DNA of 64,000 nt, from positions 62,001-126,000 of the forward strand of contig KE159594.1 of NCBI GenBank assembly GCA_000403255.2, read 5' to 3'. The stretch comes from Lachnospiraceae bacterium 3-1. Its GTDB lineage: Bacteria > Bacillota > Clostridia > Lachnospirales > Lachnospiraceae. Below, one piece after another: positions 17,468 to 25,741 of the stretch. The first letter of the stretch is position 1. The number at the start of each line of letters is the position of its first letter. The notes beneath the pieces were generated by a model that saw nothing but the letters and a program-made list of their open reading frames with translations, was not told where the DNA came from and made no database searches. Position numbers and translations under genes: made by a program.

Positions 17468-18082
17468 TTATTGCATTTTTTCCTTGATCCAATCAAGGAG
17501 CGCAAATCTCACCTCATAATTTTTATTTTCCATAAGGCTCTTATATTCTTCCTTTGTTAAAACCTGCTCCAGAGATTTTTCTGCTTCCTCATCCACTACC
17601 TCATAGACACTGTTAAAAAAGCAGAGATTGGGGTACATCACACACCACCAGTTCTTTCCTTTTCCTTCTCCAATTACAACCTCTAATGCTTCGTATCTTC
17701 CTGCTGGAAAGGTATAGCTTCCATATGTTTTTTGCGGAAAATCCACCTTAGCCAGTCGTGCTTTTACCGAATAGTCAAACCCTTCCTTCTGAATCACCTT
17801 TTCTGCCTGCTTCTCAATCTGGGCCAAATGATCCCTTACAACTTGACGGCTCTCCTGTATACCAGAAACCTCTGAAAGAACAGGCTGCATACAGGTTCCA
17901 ATTGCATCCCGCACTTTTAATTTCAATTCCTGATCCTCTGCTGCATCACTGTTTGCCCTTACGTGGAACCGTATGACTTTCCCTGCAATTTCCTCTGTCA
18001 TATTCTGACTTTGATATAGATGGTATCCATATAGAAGCAGCAATGCTACAAGTACTGCTCCTGTCTGTATTATTTTTTTCAT
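17468..18082 (-). CDS. spoIIR: Stage II sporulation protein R
   Basis: 204 residues. An N-terminal signal/anchor helix (residues 5-20) is followed by the SpoIIR core: VIRFHVRANSDAAEDQELKLKVRDAI, TYGSYTFPAGRYEALEVVIGEGKGKNWWCVMYPNLCF. SpoIIR is secreted from the forespore and triggers SpoIIGA processing of pro-sigma-E in the mother cell. In Bacillus it is a sigma-F target. The site AAGGAGAG lies within a 12-bp inverted repeat (18089-18145). A single-gene unit between murI and the DJ-1 gene. Confidence 0.95.
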   Translation of the reverse strand: MKKIIQTGAVLVALLLLYGYHLYQSQNMTEEIAGKVIRFHVRANSDAAEDQELKLKVRDAIGTCMQPVLSEVSGIQESRQVVRDHLAQIEKQAEKVIQKEGFDYSVKARLAKVDFPQKTYGSYTFPAGRYEALEVVIGEGKGKNWWCVMYPNLCFFNSVYEVVDEEAEKSLEQVLTKEEYKSLMENKNYEVRFALLDWIKEKMQ

Positions 18083-18088
18083 ATTAAA

Positions 18089-18145
18089 ATACTCTCCTTA
18101 ACCCTGAATCGTTATTGTTACGTTTCTGCCGGCTAAGGAGAGTAT
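18089..18145 (-). promoter_or_regulatory. Inverted repeat that could mask the spoIIR ribosome site
   Basis: ATACTCTCCTTA (18089-18100, plus strand) and TAAGGAGAGTAT (18134-18145) are perfect complements 33 nt apart. The spoIIR Shine-Dalgarno lies in the arm at 18089-18100, so the leader could sequester it. A possible sigma-F-like pair on the minus strand (GAATA, 15 nt, GGCAATACTC) would place the start inside the upstream arm, in which case the hairpin would not form fully. Confidence 0.45.
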
Positions 18146-18237
18146 TGCCATAAATTTCCAAACTTATTCTTAGAATCTATCCAATTTCATACGATGAACC
18201 CCGAAAGCTGTCATTCTCACATTCCATACAGCATTCC

Positions 18238-18290
18238 TTTATTCCCGCAAGCAATGAGCCAAGCAGCCGCGCTGGCGAGGGTATTTGACT
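18238..18290 (-). repeat. Dispersed 50-bp repeat G, copy 2
   Basis: Second copy of the block at 4241-4291, with the identical core GCAATGAGCCAAGCAGCCGC and the same TATTTGACT end. It begins exactly at the stop codon of the DJ-1 gene. Confidence 0.6.
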
Positions 18291-18837
18291 ACTTATAAAT
18301 AATTGCTTCTGCCAACTCTTTGGCCTTTTCCTCGGTTGTATAATAGGCTGCCAGTCTCAGTGCAAAAGGAATCGCCGTTCCCATACCCCTGCTGGTAATC
18401 ACGTTCCCCGCTTCCGCCACCTCTTCATAGATCACTTCTGCTTCGCAAAGCTTATCCTCAAAGCCCGGATAGCAGGCTGCTTTCTTCCCTTTAAGAATTC
18501 CGGCCTGTCCAAGCACACTGGGAGCCGCACAGATAGCCGCAACCAGCTTTCCTTCCTGGGCAAAAGATTGAATGATTTGATTCACACCCAAATGACTGCC
18601 CAGATGGGTAGTGCCTGGCATTCCGCCTGGCAATACAACTCCGTCATATTGAGCAAAATCTACTTCTTCAAATAATACATCTGCCAAAACCCCAATCTGG
18701 TGGGAACCATGGACCTCCCTTTGTCCTGTAATGGAAATCATCACAACTGTAAGCCCCGCTCTGCGCAGGAGATCCACTACCGTCAGCCCTTCAATTTCTT
18801 CAAACCCTTCTGCCAAAAACACACCTATCTTTTTCAT
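18289..18837 (-). CDS. DJ-1/PfpI family protein (YajL/ThiJ-like)
   Basis: 182 residues, full length. The nucleophile-elbow Cys is in LVAAICAAPSVLG (about residue 104), with GFEEIEGLTVVDLLRRAGL at the N-terminus (conserved Glu) and VVLPGGMPGT. Family members act on methylglyoxal-type damage or as chaperone-like stress proteins in the cytosol; the specific activity is not predictable. Ribosome site AAAGGGATGGG. Stands alone between spoIIR and the alpha-glucosidase; repeat G abuts its stop codon. Confidence 0.9.
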   Translation of the reverse strand: MKKIGVFLAEGFEEIEGLTVVDLLRRAGLTVVMISITGQREVHGSHQIGVLADVLFEEVDFAQYDGVVLPGGMPGTTHLGSHLGVNQIIQSFAQEGKLVAAICAAPSVLGQAGILKGKKAACYPGFEDKLCEAEVIYEEVAEAGNVITSRGMGTAIPFALRLAAYYTTEEKAKELAEAIIYK

Positions 18838-18916
18838 GATTCACCCATCCCTTTCTTAACAGCTCTCTGGCTTTCTAACATACCTGATTTTCACACCTGT
18901 ATTATAGCAAAGGGAT

Positions 18917-20632
18917 TTATTCGTGTAAAGCACATTCTAATACCATAACACCGCAGCCTGCAAGGGTCAGATTGTCTTCTGCTTGATTCTCTGGCAAGTT
19001 GGAAAGCAGTACCTTCTTCCCTGGATATTCCAAAGGCAGCTCTACCGAATCTTTTCCAAAATTTGCTGCAATCAGTACCCGTTTTCCAGCATTTCCTACC
19101 TCTTGACCCGCTTCTTCATCCAAAATCCGGTAAAATGCCATGATATTATCCCACTCCCCATACACAGGCGCAAATCTTCCATAGGTAAATACCTCTTTAA
19201 ACTCCTTTGATTTGCGTAGGGCAATCAATTTTTGATAATAATGGAGCACAGAATCCTCATCCATCTGCTGATCCTTTACATTGATTTTGGAATAATTTGG
19301 ATTCACCTTCATCCATGGGGTTCCCTGGGTAAATCCTGCTCCTTTCTCCCCACTCCATTGCATAGGAGTTCTAGCATTATCCCTGCTCATCTCTGCGCAT
19401 ATGCGAAGCGCCTCTTCTTTGGGCACCCCTGCCGCCCTTGCCGTTTGGTACTGGTCCTTGCTGCTGATATCATCCCATTCCTCACTGCTGTTCCACACAC
19501 AATTTTGCATTCCAATTTCCTGCCCCTGATATAGGAAAGGAATTCCACGAAGCAATAAGCTGATCGTACCCAGCATTTTTGTCCCAGCAGCATTTCTTGC
19601 ATACTCTGGCAAGAACCTGGAAACACCCCTTGGCTCATCATGATTTTCAATGATATTTGCCTTATATCCTACCTTCTGCACTTCCAACTGAGAATTTACA
19701 ATGGCTTTCCGCCACTGGTTGAAATCAATCCCTAGCGCATCGTACCAGCCATGCTCTCCGTCGCTAAGACAGTGGGCGCTGAAATCAAAAATCGTGGAAA
19801 AATGCCCATCCTCCCCAATGAATTCCGGCAATTCTTCTTCGTGCATATTAAACACTTCCCCAACGGTAAAAGCATCATACTTTGCAAAAGTATTGTTTTT
19901 CAAATCTTCCAACAGTTCTCCCACCCCGTGAGTTTGTTCCACTGCCCTGGAGTATCCTGCCAATCCGTCTGGACCATCTGGCTCCAAATCTGGAAAGTTG
20001 ACATCCTTTTTAATATTGATAATCGCATCAATTCGAAATCCGGCCACTCCTTTTTCCATCCACCAGTTGATCATATCATAGATTTCCTGCCGCAGCTTTG
20101 GATTCTCCCAGTTCAAATCTGGCTGCTCCTTGGCAAATGCATGGAAATAGTACTTATTGGTCCCTGGCACTGGTTCCCAACAGCTTCCTCCAAAGTAGGA
20201 ACGGTAATTGCTAGGCAGCCCTCCATTCTTTCCTTCTCGGAAATAAAAGTAATCTGCATATTCCCCCTCTGGATCTGCAAGGGCTTTCTGGAACCATTCA
20301 TGTTGGTCAGAACAATGATTGATTACCAAATCCATCACAATATAAATGTCTCGTTTTTTTGCTTCAGCCAGCAGCTCTTCAAACTCCTCCATGGTACCAA
20401 ATTCCGGCGCAATTCCATAATAATCTGAAATATCATAGCCCTGGTCTACAAACGGCGATTTATAAATGGGTGAAATCCAAATCAAGTCAATCCCAAGCTC
20501 CTTCAAATAATCCAGCTTTGAAATAATTCCCTGGATATCCCCAATTCCATCCCCATTCGTATCATAAAAGCTTTTGGGATAAATTTGATATGCTACTTTG
20601 TCATGCCACCATTTTTTCATCTTTGTTTTCAT
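18917..20632 (-). CDS. GH13 alpha-glucosidase (oligosaccharide hydrolase)
   Basis: 571 residues, typical for GH13 subfamily 31 (MalL, TreC, alpha-glucosidase). Catalytic residues: nucleophile Asp202 (GFRIDAI), acid/base Glu259 (FTVGEVFN), transition-state Asp332 (ENHDEPR); a calcium loop DTNGDGIGD is near residue 24. The residue after the nucleophile is Ala203; oligo-1,6-glucosidases usually have Val there, so an alpha-1,4 preference is likelier. No signal peptide: acts in the cytosol on imported oligosaccharides. Start at 20632, behind AAGGAGGAGA; an ATG 30 nt upstream has no site. An AraC-type regulator is divergent and probably controls it. Confidence 0.93.
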   Translation of the reverse strand: MKTKMKKWWHDKVAYQIYPKSFYDTNGDGIGDIQGIISKLDYLKELGIDLIWISPIYKSPFVDQGYDISDYYGIAPEFGTMEEFEELLAEAKKRDIYIVMDLVINHCSDQHEWFQKALADPEGEYADYFYFREGKNGGLPSNYRSYFGGSCWEPVPGTNKYYFHAFAKEQPDLNWENPKLRQEIYDMINWWMEKGVAGFRIDAIINIKKDVNFPDLEPDGPDGLAGYSRAVEQTHGVGELLEDLKNNTFAKYDAFTVGEVFNMHEEELPEFIGEDGHFSTIFDFSAHCLSDGEHGWYDALGIDFNQWRKAIVNSQLEVQKVGYKANIIENHDEPRGVSRFLPEYARNAAGTKMLGTISLLLRGIPFLYQGQEIGMQNCVWNSSEEWDDISSKDQYQTARAAGVPKEEALRICAEMSRDNARTPMQWSGEKGAGFTQGTPWMKVNPNYSKINVKDQQMDEDSVLHYYQKLIALRKSKEFKEVFTYGRFAPVYGEWDNIMAFYRILDEEAGQEVGNAGKRVLIAANFGKDSVELPLEYPGKKVLLSNLPENQAEDNLTLAGCGVMVLECALHE

Positions 20633-20866
20633 CCTTGTCTCCTCCTTAATTTTCCACTGCATGTTTATCCAAAAGATACTTTTTATTTTTTAACTCTATC
20701 TTTCTTTGTAAGATACTGCTATTATAATAATATATTTTGGAATTTTCTTGCAATATATTTCCCTGCTATAACACAATCCTGCTCTTATAAGAAAATTTTG
20801 TTGTGATTCCCTTTACAGAATTCTCAAACACAGGCAACCATAAGAACTGAGATAGGAGACTTTTTT

Positions 20867-21778
20867 ATGAAAAAATTGAATTCATTAATTCTGGAACAAA
20901 AAGAAGACGCCAAACATGGAGATTCCTTTTTTCCCATCCAAAAATATATTACTTTCCTCTCGCCCCAGTACCCAGTGTTGACGACCCATTGGCACGAGGA
21001 GGCGGAATTTACCTTAATTCTCAAAGGGCAGGGAACCTACCATATTGAATTGACACAATATTACCTGGAACCTGGAGATTTGATTTTCGTTCCCCCTTTG
21101 GCCCTGCACTCTGCCTCCACGCCAAAAGGCTGTGAATTCCTTTCCGAGACCTATGTATTTCATATGAATTTTCTAGGTGGAAATTCCACAGATATCTGTT
21201 CCACCAGATATTTACAGCCCTTGGCCCAGCATGAAATGATTCTGCCCAGTGTCATCAAGCCGGAGCACCCTGCCTACCTCTCCTTGCGAAAAATATTCAA
21301 CCAAATCAGCAATTTGTATGATGGAGGGATTCCTGGATATGAATTAGCGCTGAAAGCTTTACTTTTACAAACGGTTTTTCTGCTGCTGCAATATAAGGAG
21401 ACAGCGCCCGCCTCTGACACCTCCAATGCTATCCATTCGGAGAAATTAAAAACTGTCCTGGATTATATGGAGCTGCACTACATGGATTCCATTCTGGTAT
21501 CCGATCTGGCCAAAATGTGCTACTTTAGCGAGTACCATTTTATGCGCTTTTTTAAAAAACATATGAATATGACCTGCATGGAATTTTTGAACAACCTGCG
21601 CCTGGAAAAAGCCGTGGAGCTTCTCAAAGACGATACTGCTTCCATCCTGGAGGTCTCCCTGTCTGTGGGATTCCACAATCTTTCCTATTTCCACCGGGCA
21701 TTTAAAAACAAATACCGCATGACGCCTGGAGAGTTTCGGAATAACGTAGATAAATCCGACTTTGCACCTCCAACTTAA
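20867..21778 (+). CDS. AraC family transcriptional regulator with cupin domain
   Basis: 303 residues. N-terminal cupin sensor (THWHEEAEFTLILKGQGTYHIELTQYYLEPGDLIFVPP), C-terminal AraC HTH (VSDLAKMCYFSEYHFMRFFKKHM and VSLSVGFHNLSYFHRAFKNKYRMTPGEFR). Site AGGAGA with 6-nt spacing. It is divergent from the alpha-glucosidase with a 234-nt shared control region (20633-20866), where an AT-rich minus-strand -10 (TATAAT type near 20720) is visible. It most likely activates the glucosidase gene in response to a sugar (inference). Confidence 0.9.
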   Translation: MKKLNSLILEQKEDAKHGDSFFPIQKYITFLSPQYPVLTTHWHEEAEFTLILKGQGTYHIELTQYYLEPGDLIFVPPLALHSASTPKGCEFLSETYVFHMNFLGGNSTDICSTRYLQPLAQHEMILPSVIKPEHPAYLSLRKIFNQISNLYDGGIPGYELALKALLLQTVFLLLQYKETAPASDTSNAIHSEKLKTVLDYMELHYMDSILVSDLAKMCYFSEYHFMRFFKKHMNMTCMEFLNNLRLEKAVELLKDDTASILEVSLSVGFHNLSYFHRAFKNKYRMTPGEFRNNVDKSDFAPPT

Positions 21779-21857
21779 GCAGCCTGCACACTTTAAGGGG
21801 GATAGACCTTTCACTGAAGAAGTAACTATTTATTATTACTCACTTTCAATATCTCCA

Positions 21858-22460
21858 TTAAATATCTTTCTGTGCTAATATCCTTGTTGACAAATACCAA
21901 GACATTGCAAATAAACACAATGCAACAAATACCGTTATAACTAAAGTAGAAATTGTATGTCCCAATAACAAAATTAAAGCAATAAAGATACCAGCAGATA
22001 CAGGATAGGCAAGGATAGTTCCTATAACACTTTTACTTTCATCAAGCATAATGTAAAACGGTAAGATAACACTTCCAGATAATAATGCCATTGTCAAACT
22101 GACAGAAACGAACAATCCCATCATTTCTGTGCCCCCACCAATCATAAGATTTGCTATGGCGCCAAAAACTACACCAAATACCAAACCTACAATACTTAAC
22201 AACAAGTACATTATATACTTACTGCTGATATATGATTTCCTGCTAACGGGAGTGGTTATAATAGTTTTTAGACACCCAGAAGATTTATCTACGTTGATTG
22301 TAGATGTAACATTCATTCCTAGCATAACAGTGGCTAAAACTGTTAAAACCCACGGATTGGCTAGATAAGATAAACTTGCGCCAATGACAATAAAAACAAC
22401 TGCCAAGATCGCCAATATTGACCGAATAATATAAAAATCTTTTAATAATAATCCTTTCAT
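21858..22460 (-). CDS. ABC-2 type transporter permease
   Basis: 200 residues with six predicted membrane helices (LAILAVVFIVIGASLSYLA, VLTVLATVMLGMNV, and more), and the ABC-2 type element STINVDKSSGCLKTIITTPVSRKSYISSKY between helices 2 and 3. Its start overlaps the ATPase stop by 4 nt (ATGA). Together with the upstream ATPase it makes a small exporter of the kind controlled by YtrA-type GntR regulators; cargo unknown, possibly a peptide antibiotic or lipid. Confidence 0.88.
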   Translation of the reverse strand: MKGLLLKDFYIIRSILAILAVVFIVIGASLSYLANPWVLTVLATVMLGMNVTSTINVDKSSGCLKTIITTPVSRKSYISSKYIMYLLLSIVGLVFGVVFGAIANLMIGGGTEMMGLFVSVSLTMALLSGSVILPFYIMLDESKSVIGTILAYPVSAGIFIALILLLGHTISTLVITVFVALCLFAMSWYLSTRILAQKDI

Positions 22461-23314
22461 CTTACTTCCCCCTTTACATACATAAGCATGATTTCATCAA
22501 TGCTTGCTGGTACAATCACAGCATTTGGATGTTTTTTCTGTGCCGATTGTCTGTTGTCTATTAACACTTGCCATTCATAATCTTGCTTTCTATAAGCTAT
22601 GATTTCTTCTTTGTGGATTTCATCGAAAAGTCTAGAGCCACATTTTATAATGCCGTAATTTTCTAATAATTCATCCTTTGGCTTTTGAAAAACAATTTTC
22701 CCGTCATGAATAAATACAATATAATCTGCTACCTTCTCAAGATCACTTGTGATATGAGAAGATACCAAAATTGAATTTTCCTCATCTTGAATAAAATCTA
22801 AAAACATATCCAATATCTCTTCTCGCATAATAGGGTCTAGTCCACTTGTAGCTTCATCGAGTATCAGCAATTTAGAATGATGTGAAAAAGCAACTGAAAT
22901 TGAATATTTCATTTTCATGCCTTTAGAAAATTCTTTTATTTTCTTATTAAGCGGAAGTTTAAATTTGTTTAACATTTCCAGGTATTTCTTTTTGTCCCAA
23001 GTTCCATAAATGTTTTCAAACACATTGCCAAGTTGCTTTGGAGTAAGTACATCAGGATAATTGTTACCATCAAATACGACACCAATATTATCCTTGCATA
23101 CAGTATCAATATCATGTTCTCCAAATATAGTAACTGTTCCACTATCTTTTGTTGTTAAACCTAAAACAATATTAATTGTTGTGCTTTTTCCTGCTCCGTT
23201 TTCACCAATCAATCCTACAATACTTCCTTGCGGAACGGTAAAGGAAATATTATCGAGTTTGAAGTCTTTATATTGTTTGATTACTCCATTGAGTTCTAAA
23301 GCATATTTTTCCAT
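22457..23314 (-). CDS. ABC transporter ATP-binding protein
   Basis: 285 residues. Walker A GENGAGKSTT, signature FSKGMKMKYSISVA (degenerate LSGGQ), Walker B LLILDEATSGLDP, switch His in SSHIT. A C-terminal extension of about 80 residues is typical of the BcrA/YtrB subgroup. Start at 23314 with AGGAGG that overlaps the GntR stop region; an upstream ATG at 23344 would lie inside the regulator gene. Middle gene of a ytrA-type operon and partner of the 200-residue permease. Confidence 0.9.
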   Translation of the reverse strand: MEKYALELNGVIKQYKDFKLDNISFTVPQGSIVGLIGENGAGKSTTINIVLGLTTKDSGTVTIFGEHDIDTVCKDNIGVVFDGNNYPDVLTPKQLGNVFENIYGTWDKKKYLEMLNKFKLPLNKKIKEFSKGMKMKYSISVAFSHHSKLLILDEATSGLDPIMREEILDMFLDFIQDEENSILVSSHITSDLEKVADYIVFIHDGKIVFQKPKDELLENYGIIKCGSRLFDEIHKEEIIAYRKQDYEWQVLIDNRQSAQKKHPNAVIVPASIDEIMLMYVKGEVR

Positions 23315-23318
23315 AATC

Positions 23319-23693
23319 TTATTCCTCCTCGTATAATAGGGCAAGTAAGGCTTGTAATTTATCCAACTTTATTCCACTTACTTTTGCAATTTCAATCGCT
23401 TCTGTAAAATAATTTTCTATTTTCTTTTGTTGTTCTTCCAAATAGAAATCTTGATTCTGAACAGATACAAAACACCCTTTTCCTGCCGTTGTTTCAATAA
23501 AACCATCTTTTTGAAGTACATCATAAGATTTTTGCACGGTTAAAACGCTTATATGCAATGACTTTGCCAATCCTCTTATAGAGGGAAGCGCTTCTCCTGC
23601 TTTTAAATCTCCATTGATAATCATTGCCTTTATTTGTGAAGAAATTTGCTCATAAATTGGTATGCTGGCATGATTATTGATAAAAATTTCCAT
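23319..23693 (-). CDS. YtrA-type GntR family transcriptional regulator
   Basis: 124 residues: winged HTH at the N-terminus (ASIPIYEQISSQIKAMIINGDLKAGEALPSIRGLAKSL, VLTVQKSYDVLQKDGFIET) and only a short C-terminal helical tail, which is the YtrA arrangement. First gene of an operon with an ABC ATPase and permease. A 31-bp palindrome overlaps its own -10, so autorepression released by envelope stress or antibiotics is likely (inference from the family). Confidence 0.92.
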   Translation of the reverse strand: MEIFINNHASIPIYEQISSQIKAMIINGDLKAGEALPSIRGLAKSLHISVLTVQKSYDVLQKDGFIETTAGKGCFVSVQNQDFYLEEQQKKIENYFTEAIEIAKVSGIKLDKLQALLALLYEEE

Positions 23694-23711
23694 TATACCA
23701 CCGTCCCGTCT

Positions 23712-23765
23712 TATACTGTATTACTTGAACAAGTACAGTATAATATTAAACAATACACTTGTCAA
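23712..23765 (-). promoter_or_regulatory. Promoter and operator of the ytrA-type ABC operon
   Basis: Minus-strand TTGACA (23760-23765), 17-bp spacer, TATACT (23737-23742): near-consensus. A 31-bp inverted repeat (23712-23742) with perfect 9-bp arms TATACTGTA/TACAGTATA and inner CTTG/CAAG covers the -10 and start site. Confidence 0.8.
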
Positions 23766-23929
23766 GGGGTTATTTGGGATAATAGGAAAAGACAAGGTAT
23801 TTCCTATAGAATAAAAAAGTCATATATAAGGTTTTACATAATTATCCAGAAAACATAATATTTTCCATTATATTTTTTTCCTCTTTGCAGATAATAACAC
23901 CATGGTAAGCAACAACATTTCGAGGCGGA

Positions 23930-23964
23930 CATCATTCCAAAGAATGAGCCATTTCGGAATGATG
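23930..23964 (+). other. Stem-loop in the SASP leader
   Basis: CATCATTCC (23930-23938) pairs with GGAATGATG (23956-23964), loop of 17 nt, about 50 nt before the SASP start. No T-tract. May stabilise the mRNA. No convincing sigma-G promoter was found in 23766-24013; the rest of that interval shows nothing else. Confidence 0.4.
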
Positions 23965-24013
23965 TTCTTGCCAGAAAGAAAACAAGAAGAAAAATATTTG
24001 GAGGTGAATCGAA

Positions 24014-24238
24014 ATGGCTAACAGCAATTCTGGTTCTAACACAAGTAAAATGGCAGTACCTCAGGCAAAAGAGGCTATGAACCGTTTTAAACAGGAAGTC
24101 GCATCTGAAATCGGCGTACCTTTGAAAGAAGGTTACAATGGTGACTTAACATCTGCTCAGGCTGGTTCCATCGGCGGAGAAATGGTTAAGAAGATGATTA
24201 TGAAACAGGAACAGCAGATGTCTGGTGGACAGCAGTAA
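24014..24238 (+). CDS. Alpha/beta-type small acid-soluble spore protein
   Basis: 74 residues. Conserved core: MNRFKQEVASEIGVPL, which carries the GPR protease cleavage region, then GYNGDLTSAQAGSIGGEMVKKMI, the DNA-binding helical part. It coats spore DNA and protects it from UV and heat, and is degraded at germination. Strong site TTGGAGGTG. Single gene with its own strong terminator. Expected to be sigma-G controlled; the promoter could not be placed with confidence. Confidence 0.95.
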   Translation: MANSNSGSNTSKMAVPQAKEAMNRFKQEVASEIGVPLKEGYNGDLTSAQAGSIGGEMVKKMIMKQEQQMSGGQQ

Positions 24239-24266
24239 CTTTTATCCAACAGAAAAACTGCACCAT

Positions 24267-24307
24267 AAAAATCCCTCTGCCCTGGATTCTCCAGGCAGGG
24301 GGATTTT
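24267..24307. terminator. Terminator after the SASP gene
   Basis: AAAATCCCTCTGCC..TGG pairs with CCA..GGCAGGGGGATTTT around TTC; A-tract and T-tract on the two flanks. Strong rho-independent terminator. Confidence 0.88.
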
Positions 24308-24309
24308 CT

Positions 24310-24443
24310 GTGATATTGTAACAGTTCAGCGCTTTTGGCTTTCTACATTGCTTTATTCAAAGGATTTTTATACTGTCAGTATGAAAATCCTTTGAATAAA
24401 GCTCTATTTCAGAGCCAAAAGGGCTGAACTGTTACGTGATATT
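24310..24443. mobile_element. MITE-like palindromic element 2 with 8-bp target duplication
   Basis: A 118-bp nearly perfect palindrome (24318-24435), ends GTAACAGTTCAGC and GCTGAACTGTTAC, with inner arms TTATTCAAAGGATTTTTATA. It is flanked on both sides by the direct repeat GTGATATT (24310-24317 and 24436-24443), which is what a transposition event leaves. It has no coding capacity. A truncated half copy lies at 11040-11111. Confidence 0.8.
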
Positions 24444-24460
24444 TAACCGCCAGAGTAATA
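24438..24460 (+). repeat. Short repeat F, copy 1
   Basis: GATATTTAACCGCC followed by AGAGTAATA; 22 of 23 bases agree with 26984-27006 in the same orientation. Element 2 inserted directly beside or into it. Confidence 0.6.
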
Positions 24461-24558
24461 CCTATTTACTTTCACCACTATCTTTTGTATACTATATTGT
24501 GTTTAAACCTTGCTTTTACTTAATGTTTTTCACAATATTGTTTTACAGGAGATTTTTC

Positions 24559-25029
24559 ATGGAAATTGAACGAAAATTTTTAATCCAATCACCGCCTGAT
24601 AACCTGGAATCCTTTCCATACCACCAAATTGAGCAGGGATATCTCTGCACAGATCCGGTTGTCCGTATCCGCAGGCAGGACGAGGAATATTACCTCACCT
24701 ACAAATCCAAGGGCCTGATGGTTCGGGAAGAATACAACCTGCCTCTGACCCGGGAAGCCTATATCCATTTGCGCCCCAAAATAGATGGCGTCCTAATAGC
24801 TAAAAAGAGATATTTGATTCCACTGCCCCCAAGCCACACTATTGAACTGGATATTTTTGAAAATGACCTTGCTCCTTTGGTTCTAGCGGAAGTAGAATTT
24901 TCCACGGAACAAGAAGCAAATGCTTTTGTCCCTCCAGAATGGTTTGGGGAAGATGTGACTTACTCTGAGAAATACCATAATAGTATGTTGAGCCGAAAAT
25001 CAAATACCCCACAGCAGCCTACGTCATAA
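24559..25029 (+). CDS. CYTH domain protein (triphosphate tunnel metalloenzyme)
   Basis: 156 residues, typical for single-domain bacterial CYTH proteins. The signature EIERKFL is at residues 2-8, followed by the basic/acidic tunnel strands (VVRIRRQDEEYYLTYKSKG, IELDIFENDLAPLVLAEVEFSTEQEA). These cytosolic enzymes hydrolyse inorganic triphosphate or other triphosphates. Start at 24559 with AGGAG. It is convergent to the RelA/SpoT-domain operon; both handle triphosphate-containing compounds, but a functional link is speculative. Confidence 0.9.
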   Translation: MEIERKFLIQSPPDNLESFPYHQIEQGYLCTDPVVRIRRQDEEYYLTYKSKGLMVREEYNLPLTREAYIHLRPKIDGVLIAKKRYLIPLPPSHTIELDIFENDLAPLVLAEVEFSTEQEANAFVPPEWFGEDVTYSEKYHNSMLSRKSNTPQQPTS

Positions 25030-25090
25030 CCTAACATGTGAAACTTATATTTGGAATAGCTTTATGTGCAATTCAAAGAATTATAAATAG

Positions 25091-25139
25091 AAGCTTTCCT
25101 GCATTTCCTGCCTTTACAGCAGGAAATGCAGGAAAGCTT
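25091..25139. terminator. Long stem-loop between convergent genes
   Basis: Perfect 21-bp stem (AAGCTTTCCTGCATTTCCTG and one more base at 25091-25111, complement at 25119-25139), loop of 7 nt. No T-tract, but the very stable stem lies between the CYTH gene and the operon end and likely closes both transcripts. Confidence 0.65.
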
Positions 25140-25183
25140 CGGATAAAATTGATATCATTGAAACGTATTGCAATTGCCTAATC

Positions 25184-25741
25184 TTATGCATTTTGATAAT
25201 CTACAGAATATTGATAACCTCTTCCAGCCGCAAATGCTAAAAGGATCATTTCAATATTTTTTGCAGAATAATCTCTGTATTTTAAATAATATAACAATGT
25301 CTCAACAAACGTATCTACTACCTTTTTCTTATTATTCATAATCGGTACATTCTCTGGTTCAGAAAATAGATAGCTTCTTAACAGGCAGCAAACAAATTTT
25401 TCATTGATAAATGACAATTTGCCTGCACTTTCTTCTTTTATGACCTGTATCGGTTTATGTCTTAGCATCCAAAACGATAAATAGGCATATATTTTTGAAT
25501 CATGTACCTTCTCAATATTCTGGAAATCCTTCAAGCGATCAATATCAACAAAATAATCTACAATCACATGATTCAATATATCTGATGAAATAATAGCCTC
25601 ATCTACGATCTGTTCCGCTTCCATAAAATCACACATCAAATCATACACCCATTGGTAGCGTGACGTAATTTCTTTCTCGTCAAACTTGTCCAAAAGATAT
25701 TGGTAGTTATCTGCTGACATTACTTTTTCTTTTTCATCCAT
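25184..25741 (-). CDS. Protein of unknown function, third gene of the RelA/SpoT-domain operon
   Basis: 185 residues, not recognised. No signal peptide; predicted mostly helical, acidic N-terminal half (KEKVMSADNYQYLLDKFDEKEI, EQIVDEAIISSDILNHVIVDYFVDIDRL) and a hydrophobic stretch FVCCLLRSYLF. Start at the ATG at 25741 (AGGAG, 8 nt), which overlaps the stop of the 71-residue gene (ATGGATGA). That tight coupling implies a fixed ratio with the upstream proteins. It could be an antitoxin, partner or effector, but nothing in the sequence decides this. Confidence 0.75.
   Translation of the reverse strand: MDEKEKVMSADNYQYLLDKFDEKEITSRYQWVYDLMCDFMEAEQIVDEAIISSDILNHVIVDYFVDIDRLKDFQNIEKVHDSKIYAYLSFWMLRHKPIQVIKEESAGKLSFINEKFVCCLLRSYLFSEPENVPIMNNKKKVVDTFVETLLYYLKYRDYSAKNIEMILLAFAAGRGYQYSVDYQNA

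Noticed and set aside
19751-20428. 225-codon open frame on the plus strand
   Set aside because: It is entirely antisense to the GH13 gene, has no ribosome site and a non-protein-like composition; shadow frame.
24318-24435. The 118-bp palindrome as an ordinary terminator
   Set aside because: A separate strong terminator lies at 24267-24307, and the flanking 8-bp direct repeats plus the second copy show a mobile repeat.
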